This document shows positions 1 through 10,386 of a stretch of DNA of 64,000 nucleotides, in pieces. The stretch comes from Voacanga thouarsii (lineage: Eukaryota; Streptophyta; Magnoliopsida; Gentianales; Apocynaceae), in the NCBI GenBank assembly GCA_026120185.1, contig JANUWF010003369.1, positions 2,045,981 to 2,109,980 of the forward strand, in the 5' to 3' direction. Positions within the stretch are counted from its first letter, which is position 1; every line of letters begins with the position of its first letter. The position numbers were made by a program, and so were the translations under genes. The notes beneath the pieces are model-generated. The model was not told the DNA's origin. It did not search any database and saw only the letters and a program-made list of their open reading frames with translations.

Positions 1-570
1 TACAAGTTTGTCTTAACTAACTAGTCACACATATCCAACATACAAGCATATTGGTCCTATAATGGAACCTCAATTATAGTATATCAAAACATGTGCTTCT
101 AACTTCATTAGACCACCAACTCATACTCAAGCCATAGAGTATAAGTCCATACTGTCATAGTAGTAGTCTAGATTTCTTCCGTATAGTACTTTTAGAAGCC
201 ACTACTATAGGTCCAATTCTACGTATGCGAAATACTCTTGTGTTATGAATTGAGAAAACTACTCACTGGCTAAAGCTAAGTCATTTCCTATTTAGAATTT
301 GTAACACAATAACATTACCATGTTAAGATTCCCATTCTCATCATTCGGTTAAGAACAATAGTTTATGTGTTAAGTAACCTACGATCCATACCTTACTGTG
401 AAAGACCTTCATTCATATGAACCATTTACTTAAACACAATGGGTCTTTTCCAGTGAAATTGTGCACAAAAGTAATGAAAAATTCACAAATAATTTCTGAG
501 AATAAAACTTTTATTAATATAAACCAAAATTACATCAAAAATCTAGTCTAAGAGAGTATACATTCTAATA
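1..570 (-). mobile_element. Partial LTR of Copia-1 family, minus strand
   Basis: This matches, position for position with scattered differences, the solo LTR at about 53820-54391 and, in reverse complement, the start of the Copia-1 LTR at 8374. The LTR start (minus strand) lies at about 570, where a TATTAGAATG end stands in place of the usual TGTTGG; the rest runs off the left edge. Whether it is a solo LTR or belongs to an element outside the window cannot be told. Confidence 0.8.
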
Positions 571-740
571 TATATATGTTTATATATTAATATATATATA
601 TATATAGTATATGTACAATTTACATATACATATACATATACATGTACAACATATATATTATATATATATGTGAATATGTATGTATATATATGTATATTTG
701 AATATGTTTATACATATATGAATATATGAATTTGAATATA
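571..740. repeat. AT-rich microsatellite (TA/TATACA type)
   Basis: Degenerate runs of TATATA, ATACAT and GAATATAT fill this stretch with hardly any G or C. It lies directly at the start of the neighbouring LTR and about 500 bp from the endogenous caulimovirid block. Such repeats are common in plants and are a reported neighbour of integrated caulimovirid sequence. Confidence 0.85.
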
Positions 741-1254
741 TTAATATATCAGCATTGTTAGGAATCTTAACTTTACTGCAAATTATTACCAGATTTTCAA
801 TATCAGCATTGTCGGGAATTTTCAACTTTTACAAGATTGGTAGGTGTGGACCAGTGGTCATGAATTACAAGTAAACCAGAAGATATGAATTACAAAAGAA
901 GAATGGTTGGTTTTACAAGATTGGAAGATTTAGGAAGACCTGTAGACAAGACTATTAATTTGGAATTATAAGCATGTACTGCTAGGTTTGAATGATTGTT
1001 AGCTTTGAATTACAAGTATGTATTCAAATTAGTTCATAGTTTTTGAGGTCTAGGTATTATAAATAGCTAGCCCTGTCCCATTTGCGAGTATGAGTGATTT
1101 TAGAGTGTGTGTGTGTAGCCTGCAAAAGTGAAAATTGCAAGAGTTAGTTTTCTCTACAATCTCTTATATTCAAGAAATGTTTCAAGAATAATCAATAAGG
1201 TTTTACAATATTACAATTTGTCAGTTATTTCTTACCATATTTATGTTGAGTTTA
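741..1254 (+). promoter_or_regulatory. Unassigned non-coding stretch with a TATA-like box
   Basis: No reading frame is visible. A TATA-like string (TATTATAAATA, 1055-1065) is followed by a GTGTGTGTGT run at about 1104-1115. The motif ATATCAGCATTGT occurs twice about 55 bp apart (near 746 and 801), and GAATTACAAG-like strings recur four times between 860 and 1020. It could be a leftover intergenic or promoter region of the adjacent caulimovirid in inverted orientation, or an LTR fragment. The sequence alone does not decide this. Confidence 0.3.
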
Positions 1255-1740
1255 TATTTAGTTTAAAGTACTTTATCTCCCTTTTGCAATATTCTATTAA
1301 TTCATGATTCATTTGTAGAGGTCTAGCTTATGTAGGGATATCTATCTCACTAAAGCCATCAATATATGATAAACTAATTGTATGCTTCTTCCTATCCGAA
1401 AAGGCATTAGGAATTTTAGAGCAAACTTGTTCTTCTAATAATCTTTGAAAATCTAATATTTTTTGTTGAATAGATGGATTCTTTAACTATTCTTTTGTAA
1501 TGTATTTCTTCATTCAAAAAATTAATTTGAGCAATTAATAGTTGAATTCTAGAAATATAGTTATTCTTTAAAATTGATTTGGCTTAAAAAGCAATTGTTC
1601 TTAGATTCTTTTGTATTTCACATCTCATTTTAAAAAGTTGATTTGGTTTTGTTGGAGAATTATTTGCTTTTTCAAAGTGTTGATGTCTTTACTTTGAGGG
1701 CTTAAAAGAAATGGAAATGTGACTTGGATGGATCATATGT
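1255..1740 (-). pseudogene. Caulimovirid RT, N-terminal part (broken)
   Basis: Downstream of the protease on the minus strand, the translation shows a coiled, Lys/Gln/Asn-rich linker and then the conserved entry to caulimovirid RT, including a string ending ARPLQMN (about 1300-1330) preceded by a stop codon. Several further stops interrupt the linker. Similarity ends near 1255, before the catalytic aspartates, so the polymerase core is absent here. The identification rests on recognising the ARPLQMN region and its position after the protease. Confidence 0.6.
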
Positions 1741-2506
1741 TAGTATGAACTCCATGTTAGTCTACTTTAAAAGGATAGATCTGAGTTAAGAAAGGAGTTC
1801 CTAAGATTACTTATTTGTTTAGGTCTTTAATCAGAATAAATGAATTAACAAAATAAAAATAAGTATTGCAGATATGGGCATTGGATAATTTATAACTAAT
1901 TTGAAGCTGAATCCCAGAGGTTGAATATAATTTAGTAGCTATTTTTTCATAATAATTAGTGGGAACCAATCCTTCTTGAATATAATTTTGATTAGCACCA
2001 GAATCTAGTAATGCCGCCCTTTTGATTACAAAATCATCTATTTTAAAAATATTGGGAATATACCATTTTTGAAAAGTTTTTCGGGAAATAGCCGAAATAT
2101 AGTCTTCTTTTTGATTATCTTCTATTGTACAGGTAGTATCTAATGTATCATCTAGAAGTGGTTTTTCCATTTTTAAATGTAAAAGGTCAATATTAATATT
2201 ATTTATGTTAGTAATTCTTTGTTCATTTTGTTCATTTAAATTGTTAACTTCTTGTTTCAAAATATTAATTTTTGTATATAAATCTTGTAAAGAAATTGTT
2301 ACTTCATCTTTGTCTTTCTTTTTAAATCTATTAAAGGCTTCCTTTAGATTATAAGGTTCTACTTGCTGTGTAGGATTTAAGACCATATCTTTTACTTTAA
2401 TTAAATATTCTCTTTTCACATTTTCATCTTGAATATGATCTAAGAGTTCAAAAAAGAGTTTTTTATTAGCTTTAGTAATAACATTAATATTGTTAGAACT
2501 AATCAT
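1741..2506 (-). pseudogene. Caulimovirid aspartic protease region (broken)
   Basis: A 231-codon open stretch (1811-2506) begins with a Lys/Asn-rich, probably coiled-coil segment. It then has the retroviral-type aspartic protease active site LLDSGANQNYI near residue 165. The frame ends at a stop at 1811, but protease-like sequence with a VILGTPFLTQIYPF-type end carries on in the same frame beyond the stop to about 1740, so the stop is a premature nonsense change. In the virus family this protease processes the polyprotein. It lies between the zinc knuckle (right) and the RT remnant (left). Confidence 0.7.
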
Positions 2507-2726
2507 ATTAATTTCTCCTATTGAATAGGTACATATTCTAGTACATCCACAAAAAGAAGATTCATTTAGGGATTCACTATCAGAGGAATTTTCTTAAATT
2601 TTGAAGATGTCTTCTATAGTACTATCAGATTATTCGAGGATTTTGATTCATCAAAAATAGCTTCTATTTGATTTAGAATGTCTTTATTTAAAGAGAGTTC
2701 ACTAACTTTCTTTTCTTTTTCTACTT

Positions 2727-2981
2727 TTATTTGCATTCATCAGCTTTATGTCCTTTTTTTCCATAAAAATAACATTTGATTCCATCCTTATCTTTTTCTT
2801 CTTTTGATCTTTTCTTTTCTTTAAAGATTTTATAAAACTTTTCTTTTGGGTTCTTTGTAGAGGTTTTTATTTTAGATTTAAATTTCTTTTTCAATTGTTT
2901 AGAAGGAGGTTTTATGGGAGCATAACCAAAAATCTCACAAAAGTTTCCTAATTTCTTAGAATTTATATAATAAGTTTCCAT
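2727..2981 (-). pseudogene. Caulimovirid capsid zinc knuckle (degenerate)
   Basis: An 84-codon piece rich in Lys (basic nucleic-acid-binding tail) ends in CYFYGKKGHKADECK. This is a CCHC zinc knuckle in which the second cysteine is replaced by tyrosine, so it should no longer hold zinc normally. In caulimovirids this motif closes the capsid protein and binds the pregenomic RNA. It sits between the capsid core region and the protease, as expected for the family. The segment between it and the protease (2507-2726) has stops. Confidence 0.7.
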
Positions 2982-3720
2982 TTGGGCTTTAAGTTTTAAA
3001 TTAGTACAAAGATGTGTTCCTACTTGATTTACATAATTAATTAATTGGCCATAACATAAGGTTTATAAGGGATAGTATTGCCTCAATCTAATTTATGTTT
3101 TTGTCTTACTTTGTTAGCAAGTAAGGGAGGTAAACAAAAAATAAATCTTTCTTTCCAAAACACACAATGACAATCTTTCTTTCCATCAAGAATCATGTAA
3201 TTTAGGACAGGTTAGATTAGTGAGTATTTTAGAACTACAGTCAGCTAATTGTTGAGGATTTCCTAGAAAATGTTGGGCTATTGTAAACATAAAAGTATTT
3301 AAACAATCAGATACTTTGTCATGTGTGGTTACAGGTTGACCTGAGGCATCTAAAGTGGTTTTGGATTGTATTTTGGGAGCATTCATAATTTCAAGTCTTT
3401 GATTCTCAGTAAGGTAGTTATGCCACCACTTATGAAGGATTCTAGTAAAGCCAGTAGTTAAAATATGAAGAATGGAGATATCAGAATTAGGGGTATTATG
3501 ACATTTATGAGCAGTGATAGCCATAGCCATTTCTTGAATGACACTGAGGATTTAATGTTTTGATATGCCATCAATATTCCATTCGGTAATATCATGGCCA
3601 GAAAAGGCTGCATGGGTATCAAGATATCTTTTTTCAAATTGTACATCAGGAAAAGAAGGTCGAGGATAATAGTTCCAAGTGTAAGGAGTGGCAAATCTCT
3701 TATGCATTGGTTATTTAGTT
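2982..3720 (-). pseudogene. Caulimovirid capsid core region (frameshifted)
   Basis: Two overlapping open pieces in different frames (3186-3530 and the region up to about 3710) carry capsid-like sequence of the petuvirus/florendovirus type, for example GFTRILHKWWHNYL and QHFLGNPQQLADCSS. A frame change near 3530-3545 separates them. The match is by recognition of these strings and by position between the movement-protein domain and the zinc knuckle. The part nearest 3000-3180 is poorly preserved. Confidence 0.55.
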
Positions 3721-4390
3721 TTGGAAGTTAATTTATTAAGGCTTTCGAAGTAGGATCTTGAACAGATTAAAAACGGGCTCTCGAAGAAGTTTTGGAAACA
3801 TCTTTAGTATTAAGTTGTTTAAGTTTTTTATTTAAATATTGTAATATGTCTAAATTAGAATAATCTATTTTTAAATTATCTTTTGATAATTTTATAGAGT
3901 TATCTTTATATAAAATTGGCTTAAAAATTAGGTTAGATTCTACAGCTTGTTTTGGATCATACTGTTTAACCTAGGTATTTCCCTAACAGCGGAATTATGA
4001 TCTAAATAGTGATTAACATCTGATTTGTATAATTATATTGTTGAATTACTTTACTTGAACCTTTATTAGTGACATAACATTGTTTATCTAGACTTTCTAT
4101 TTTAAAAAGAGAGGCTATAAGTACATGACCTTCAACTGGGATTTTAATTTCTTCTAGGGGAGGAAGTACATATTCTTTTACTTCATTTTTAGATGTATAC
4201 CATTTTTTGCTATCATATTTATAGATTCTAATTGGTTGTATTTACCTAAATATTCAAACCAATCAAAGAAGTCTAAATGTTTTCTAAATTATTTAAGATC
4301 AGAATAATACTTGTTTAGTAATCTAGTTATTTTTTCAGGTTTTACAGTTTCAAAATAGTAATCTATTTTGAGCTTATTGCAGGGTCTATT
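3721..4390 (-). other. Caulimovirid linker between movement and capsid regions, decayed
   Basis: No long open frame remains. Short minus-strand fragments are compatible with the polyprotein linker between the movement-protein domain and the capsid domain, but I cannot name a motif. There are no signs of an unrelated insertion. Confidence 0.4.
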
Positions 4391-5161
4391 CTATAACTGT
4401 TTTACATATATTTTATCTAATTTGAACTCATCATCAGAAGAGATTGTTATTAAAGTTTCTAGCATTTGCATTCTAGATTTTGTTAGGTTAGAGGATTTTA
4501 TACTAACACTGTCTTCATAATTAACTTTAGGGATTTCTCCTAAAAAATCAACACTGTTTAGCCGACAAGTACTTTGGCTTCTAAAGAGAGGTCTCTGAGA
4601 AGAAGAAAAAGAAGAAGAAGCAATAAAGAAAGACTTTCGACTGAATTCAAGTTCTATATTTTTGGAAGAGGATTTTATGATCTGATCAATTTTATTGGAT
4701 TCATAATATTTTTTAGGATGGATGATATGTTCAAAATTCCATTTTGTATCATGAAGAACATCATCCCACTTAAGGAGACAAGGAACAAAAGTGTTTGATC
4801 TTTCAAAATTAGTTTCTAATAAATCGACTTTTTTTTCTTTGGGTTTTACGTTAGTTTTCATTACTTTGTAATAAACACGACAAATAAGACTAAGAGACTT
4901 AGATCCAAGTTCAAATTCTAAGTTCTTTGTCTGGATATTTAGTGTTAAAGTTTTTAAAATATGAGGATCTGAGAGATCCACAGTGAAATTAGGATAATGA
5001 TTAAAATAAACAGGGCCATTAGCCATATTAGATTCAAGTACAACTAGAAGACTATTATTAAAATCTAACTGTCGAATATCTCTTAATAGTAAACAGATAG
5101 GAGCATTTATACCTAATCTATACAATGGTTTGACAGAAACTTGTACTAAACCAATATGCAA
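4391..5161 (-). pseudogene. Caulimovirid movement protein domain (30K-type)
   Basis: A 256-codon open stretch has the 30K-superfamily movement-protein pattern. It starts HIGLVQVSVKPLYRLGINAP, then has a LLRDIR-x-LDF turn and the GPVYFNHYPNFTVDLSDP segment at about residues 50-70. These are typical of plant pararetroviruses. The N-terminal half of the domain continues upstream in the 5146-5436 piece, and the two overlap by 16 bp in different frames, so a small indel separates them. The last third is Ser-rich and divergent. The family moves viral nucleic acid through plasmodesmata. Confidence 0.75.
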
Positions 5162-5436
5162 ATATTTATATTATTTTTTCGGCAGTGTTCTAAGGTTTCT
5201 GAATTGAATAATTGAATAGTCCTGTAAGGTTTATTGTTAGAAACTGGGTTCTTAGTGTTTTTGATGTTATAATTTTGTACTAAATCAAAAATTCCTTTTT
5301 CATAAATTTTGTCAAACTTTTCTGTTGGCATTTTCCAATTCATCAATCTGGATTCCATTTGATCTAATTGAGAGCTGATTTCAAAGCCATCGATAGTTTC
5401 TATAACTATATCTGATAAGTTGGAGCTAGAGGCCAT
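5146..5436 (-). pseudogene. Caulimovirid polyprotein N-terminus / start of movement region
   Basis: A 96-codon open piece begins with a methionine at 5436 (MASSSNLSDIVIE) and includes the sequence leading into the movement domain (RTIQLFNSETLEHCRKNN). It loses frame at a T run near 5176. Immediately to the right, viral sequence in the other orientation begins, so the natural upstream leader is missing. The start codon may be the original polyprotein start, but the leader needed to confirm this is gone. Confidence 0.6.
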
Positions 5437-5499
5437 GGCAGAAAGGAACTTTCTCTTTCTTCCTAAAATACTTAGTAGTCTTAAATGTTTTTCCCCTAT

Positions 5500-5945
5500 G
5501 CTTCTCCAAGTTAATCTTCTCCTCTACCTAAATTAGATTTTTAGGACATGAACTTCACCAAAGCATGTATAAACTAATTTGCAAAGCTATAGAATTTGTA
5601 GATAAATTCCCTGATGAAATTAAGGATAAAACTATGTTGTAAAGTTTTTTAGGATGTTTGAATTACATTTCTAATTTCATTCCCAATCTAAGATAAATTT
5701 ATGACCTTTATATCAGAGAATTCAAAAAAATTCTGTCGCTTAGGGGCACCGAATAGACCCAAACTATTTAGAAAATCAAGAATATTGTCAAAAAACTCCC
5801 TTGCCTTTGTATTCCATATCCAAATGCTTTTTAGATTATTGAAACTGATGCCTCTGAGCTTGGTTATAGAGGTATTCTAAAATAGAAGAAATCCAATTCT
5901 TCTTTTGAGCAGTTAGTCAGATATTGAAAGATATGGTTAATATCA
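5500..5945 (+). pseudogene. Caulimovirid RT C-terminus and RNase H (plus strand, broken)
   Basis: The plus-strand translation shows FLGHELHQ, then a DKFPDEIKDKT segment and FLGCLNYISNFIPNLR, the conserved connection region of caulimovirid RT. It is followed at about 5840-5880 by ETDASELGYRGIL, the RNase H catalytic-Asp block. Stops occur after TML, after NLR and elsewhere. It is the viral segment missing from the minus-strand block and lies in the opposite orientation, with the junction near 5440-5500. Similarity ends near 5945, where copia sequence takes over. Confidence 0.7.
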
Positions 5946-5949
5946 TTCC

Positions 5950-7556
5950 AATGTCATCATATTAGAGAAAACACTAAATATTGCTAATAAATTTACAAAA
6001 AATGACACATCTGGTCTTTTACTATTAATAAGATATATTAGTGCACCAATAACACTTAAATAATGTACTTCAAGACCAAGATTTTTTTTTATTATTATCC
6101 ACCTAAAAGTTAGAATGGATTTTTACTCACATCAAGTGACGTAGCAAACCATTAAAGTACTCAATGGATATACTTGGTCTATGTAAAGTCTTTTCAGAAT
6201 TTTCCCTATATATGTTAATTGGTAAACAAAAATATCATCTTCCAAACGTTTAATTTGTGAATCAAGACAAAAATTTTGTTTTGCAAAATTTTTTGTTTTA
6301 AACTTTTATTTTAAATAATTTATTATCTTAGAAAACTCTTCAAAAGCTTTAATAAGGTTAATTACATTAATATAAATGACTAATATTACAAAATCATATT
6401 ATGATTTCTTTATAAAAATATATTGACATACTAAATCATTTTTATATTCTATTTTCAATAGGCAATCACAAAGATGATTATACTACAAAACGTTTTGATT
6501 GCTTTATCTATACAAAGATTTTTATATCTTGATGGAATAATTTTCTTAAGAACTGGACTTACATACTTCAGGAATATTAAATACTTCTAAGGATTTTCAT
6601 GTAAATTTTAGTGTCAAGTGTTTCATATAAATAAGTAGTAATGACAACCATTATATGCATATCAAGATTTTCACACACTACTAAACTCATAAAATATCGA
6701 AATGTAACAGGATCAGTCATAGGTGAATTGTCTCTTCCTAATCAACTTTAGATGTTTGTAAAAAATTTTTTGTGCTACAAATCATGCTTTATATCTTATG
6801 ATTTTATTATTTTCATTTTATTTTTGGACAAACACCCATTTATAGTCTACTAGCTTTACACCTTATGGCTTTTGGACAATAAGTCCAAAAACCAAACATT
6901 TCCATTTTGGTCAATCATTTCTATGCGGGGATTCATTAACTAACTTAGATTTAGGATTTTCTTCTAAAATATCAAGAGTTATATTATATGCAAAAACAAT
7001 ATCAACAATTATTTCCAATCTATTCCAGCTTCTTCCTATAATGACAAAATTTATAAAATTTTCTAATTGTCATTATTTTCAAAAATTTATCTTATCATTT
7101 ATATCTTGGTTCTCTTTTTCTACCTCTTCATCATAATTACTTTGATTATTTAACCCTTCTCTTCTTGAAGGATTTTTATCTTTAAAACCAGGAGGTCTAC
7201 TATACTTCTAACATGTTTTAGATTTATTAAGTATACTATTGGTATTTTGTCCTATAGGAATTTCAATTAATATCAAAGCATTTTCAATTAGAATTTGAGA
7301 TTTTATTACTCTAATAAAGTCAACAAAAGTATATGATAATTAATTGTTATTTTTTGCAAGTGAATTAATCTTTAAACTCTAGTTCACTATCGCTTGAACG
7401 CAGATCAATATAATCAATGATATTGCCCATATAGTTTCCTTTTTCTATAACTATTAAGTATGATATTATAATATTTTCATAACCCTTTCCCTTAGCTTTT
7501 ACGCACTCTTTTGTGTGAATGTATATAGTGTTAATTTGAGGCCCTGGAACATGCAC
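5950..7556 (-). pseudogene. Decayed copia RT/RNase H remnant, minus strand
   Basis: The minus-strand translation, with many stops, shows the classic copia strings for RT and the entry to RNase H. These are a VYQLTYIGKILKRLY block followed by PLSTLMV (about 6150-6240) and VHYLSVIGALIYLINSKRPD (about 6010-6070). The expected YVDD-type site has decayed (YINV near 6380). Farther upstream (about 6800-6960) a WVF-like and VDYEET-like RT start is recognisable. The element ends are not visible. The open 63-codon piece at 7365-7556 lies in the same orientation but I do not recognise it. Confidence 0.65.
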
Positions 7557-7676
7557 TTAGCAATTTTTTTAGTGTTTTTACAGGGGCATGGCATGGTGCA
7601 CAGCCATGCATCAAGCCATGCAAAAGAAAAAAAAAACAATGAGAAAAAATTTCTAGGAGCTAAGCATGCATATGGC
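7557..7676. other. Short spacer
   Basis: There is an A-rich stretch with several GCATGC-like and GCCATGCA strings and no coding signal. It separates the copia remnant from the Copia-2 LTR start. Confidence 0.4.
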
Positions 7677-8373
7677 TGTTAGAATATATGCCCAAAATGG
7701 ACTATGTATTTCTGTATTTTGAAAAGTAATAAAATATTTCATTCATTAATGGTTAGTTGTTTACATATATTTTCACATTAAGGTCTAAGTATGTTAATAT
7801 GTGATCTACGTAATAAGGTCGTACTTTCACAATAAGGTGTAGTTCATGGGCTATTAATATATAAGCTAAAACGTTCTTGATTGATTGATGAAGTTGGGTA
7901 CTTCATCAATGTTTAGATCATTACATTATAGTTTTTAAATAGGAAATAGTTTACTTTTAACCAGTGTATGCATATTTAGACTATGTAGAATTGGACCACG
8001 TGTTAGTAATCTTTATAAAAGGACTACAATAAATAAAGATTGGTCTATCTCTACTATTGTGTGGATGAGCACTCTAAGAGTTGAGTAAAAGTTGGTTGTC
8101 TAGTGAAGTTAGAGTAAAAGTTGGTTGTCTAGTGAAGTTAGATTTGTGCACTTTGATATATAATGGGTGAATTCTTAACGCAAGGCTAATAACCTTATAT
8201 GTTGGGTGTACAACTCTAGTTAATTAAGACATACTTATACAATAAGTTTATGTGTTTCACTTAATTAAGATATCACTCCCTTATGATTGTCTAGGATAAT
8301 CTAAGTAGTCTAGGACCTTGGGAACGTGACTTAGTATGTATGCTTTTTGTAACTCTCTGAGATAAGTGGGTAC
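7677..8373 (+). mobile_element. Copia-2 5' LTR, left part
   Basis: This begins TGTTAGAATATATGCCC, a typical copia LTR start. It is cut at 8373 by insertion of Copia-1, and the same LTR resumes at 18330 after the GGTAC target duplication. The whole LTR without the insertion is about 1.8 kb. It is related to the Copia-1 LTR: the opening, the two-part dry-repeat layout and the later GATG/GTAGAGGGG block are shared. Confidence 0.8.
8083..8141 (+). repeat. 29-bp tandem duplication in Copia-2 LTR
   Basis: The unit beginning GAGTAAAAGTTGGTTGTC occurs twice in a row (8083 and 8112) without a mismatch I can see. This indicates a recent local duplication within an otherwise decayed LTR. Confidence 0.85.
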
Positions 8374-9392
8374 TGTTGGAATATTTACCCTTTAGACTAG
8401 GTTTCTAATGTAGTTATCGAATTTATTAATAAAAGAATTTATTCTCAAAATTTGTTTGTGAAATTACATTTTATTTGTGCATGATTTACGTTTGGAAAAT
8501 GCCCATTCTGTTTAAATAAGTGATCTATGTGAATGGTGGTCTTTCATAGTAAGGTATGGATCACGGGTTACTTAACACATAAACATTACTTCTTAACCGA
8601 TTGATGAGGATGGAAATCTCATCATGTTTAAGTTATTATGTTATGAATTCCAAATGGGGAATGGCTTACCTTTAGCCAGTGAGTAGTCCACTCACTTCAT
8701 AGCATAATCATATTTCAAATAAGTAGAACATGACGGTAATACTGGTTTTTAAAAGTACTATTTAGAAGAAACCCAGACTATTATTGCTATAGCGTGGACT
8801 AATATTCTACCGCTTGAGTATGAGTCGGTGGTTTGACGAAATTGGAAGCATGTACTTTGATATACTGTAGTTGAGGTTTTATTGTAGAGCCAATGTATTG
8901 TATGTTGGATATATGTGACTAGTTAGTTAAGACAAACTTGTACAAGATAGTTTCTGTGCTATATCACCTCTTGTGACTGTTCGAATGATCTAAATATCTA
9001 GGACACTGGGGAACATGTTTTAGATGTTTGTTTTAAGGTAGCTCCCTTGGAAAGCAGAAACATTCTAGGAGTCATGGATCATTGGACTAAAGGTCTAAGG
9101 ATGGTAGATGTCTTTTAGAGAGGTGTTAGTATACTCTTCCTTTTTAAACGTATGGCGATGCGTAGAGGGGTATTTTAGTCATTACACCTGTATGTCGGAG
9201 ACTTTGCTAACGCAGGATTGTCCTCGGGGTTAATATTTTCTTATGATGATATTAGAAAATATTTAAAATGTAAAATACAGCTATTTCTATAGAAGAGGTA
9301 TTTTGGTTATTTTAGTAGTCAATGCGATATGTTTTTTGATCCTTGGAATAGCCCATAAATCTTGATGTTTTTGGGTTGAGAGATTGGTCTTG

Positions 9393-9400
9393 TATAAAAT
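9393..9400 (+). promoter_or_regulatory. Candidate TATA box in Copia-1 5' LTR
   Basis: TATAAAAT is present at the equivalent place in the 3' LTR (17018-17025), within a shared GGTCTTGTATAAAAT string. It precedes the tandem repeats. No transcript evidence is available, so its use is inferred. Confidence 0.4.
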
Positions 9401-9479
9401 GAATTTATTTTATTCGAGTAGCCTAATTTATTTATTGAGTTAGAATAAAATAAAAGGTCCAAAAAGGGAGAATTATATA

Positions 9480-9815
9480 TTGACCCATTTATATTATTTA
9501 ATTAATTTAATTATTGGGCTTGTATTAGTTCACGAATAATTAAATTGAATTAAAGGCTTATCCCAATGAATTGAGCCAATGCTTGAGATTCACATTGGTC
9601 CATTTGAGTTATTTAATTCATTTAATTATTGGGCTTGTATTAGTCCAGGAATAATTAAATTGAATTAAAGGCTTAACCCAATGAACTGGGCTAAGGCTTG
9701 AGGTTTACATTGGTTCATTTGAGTAATTTAATTAATTTAATTATTAGACTTGTATTAGTCCAGGAATAATTAAATTGAATTAAAAGCGTAACCCAATGAA
9801 TTGGACCATAGGTCC
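9480..9815 (+). repeat. Three ~116-bp tandem repeats with hairpins in LTR
   Basis: Units start near 9482, 9597 and 9713. Each has AATTTAATTATTGGGC, then about 20 bases, then GGAATAATTAAATT, so each can fold into a hairpin with a stem of about 12 bp. The units end in a CCCAATGAATTGG-like motif. The 3' LTR copy (17105-17320) has two units. Confidence 0.85.
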
Positions 9816-10373
9816 GTAGGCCTGGTTGATAGCTTAACATGACATGGGCCTTAGGGCTTCTCTGTTTGTACCGCATTTGTTTGATTTTTAATGCCCAGGT
9901 AATAGCCTATTATCAAGGAGTTGGGATTCAAGAGAACAGTAGGAGTTTTCATGGAACATTGGTTTTTTCCTCTAGTCATTTTCCTTCTTCTCTCTGTAGA
10001 CTGTGTTCTCTGTGCTATTCAATAGCAAGAACAGAGACACGAAACCTTTCTGATTAATGCTTGATAGCATTCAGTCAGAAAAGGAAGATCATCCTCTTCA
10101 TCCTTAGCCTTCACCAAGTTTTCAGGCACGGGTTATATCTCGAAAGACTCGAAGCATTGCGTTGATGCCCAAAAGAAGCTGACGGCGCGTGGGTCAATAG
10201 CTTGAAGAAAGGATCACAGAACTAGTAGTGTTTCAGATAGGATCGTCAGTGCCTCTTAGACAAATGATAAAGCGCAAAGGTAAAAAAAAAAAAAGGCTCT
10301 TCTGTTGCTCTGCATTTTTTTATTTCATAGCAAGCTTCTGTGATTTTTTTTTTTGGCTGTGTTTACCTTCAAC

Positions 10374-10386
10374 TGGTATTAGAGCC
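10374..10386 (+). other. Copia-1 primer-binding site (tRNA-Met type)
   Basis: TGGTATTAGAGCC begins two bases after the LTR end and differs by one base from the usual plant copia TGGTATCAGAGC initiator-Met site. It fixes the strand and the 5' LTR end. Confidence 0.9.

Larger units (their letters stand above)
1255..5436 (-). mobile_element. Endogenous caulimovirid (pararetrovirus) remnant, minus strand
   Basis: Reading right to left on the minus strand, the block gives a movement-protein domain, a capsid region, a CCHC-like zinc knuckle, an aspartic protease and the beginning of reverse transcriptase. That is the gene order of plant caulimovirids with a single polyprotein (petuvirus or florendovirus type). 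There is no integrase and no LTR, which separates it from copia and gypsy elements. The frame is broken many times. The rest of RT and RNase H is not in line after the protease; related coding appears instead on the plus strand at 5500-5945. It is an inactive integrated fossil. Confidence 0.8.
8374..10371 (+). mobile_element. Copia-1 5' LTR
   Basis: The LTR runs from TGTTGGAATATT to CCTTCA (1998 bp) with TG...CA ends and is followed by two bases and the PBS. It contains a TATA-like box near 9393 and three imperfect AT-rich repeats of about 116 bp (9480-9815). The matching 3' LTR has only two of these repeats plus a MITE. Confidence 0.9.

Noticed and set aside
4574..4798. Plus-strand 74-codon open frame
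   Set aside because: It is antisense to the Ser-rich end of the viral movement-protein region and has no supporting motif.
1811..5436. A potentially active integrated virus
   Set aside because: The polyprotein is broken by several stops and frameshifts, the zinc knuckle is altered, and RT is split and inverted. It is a relic.
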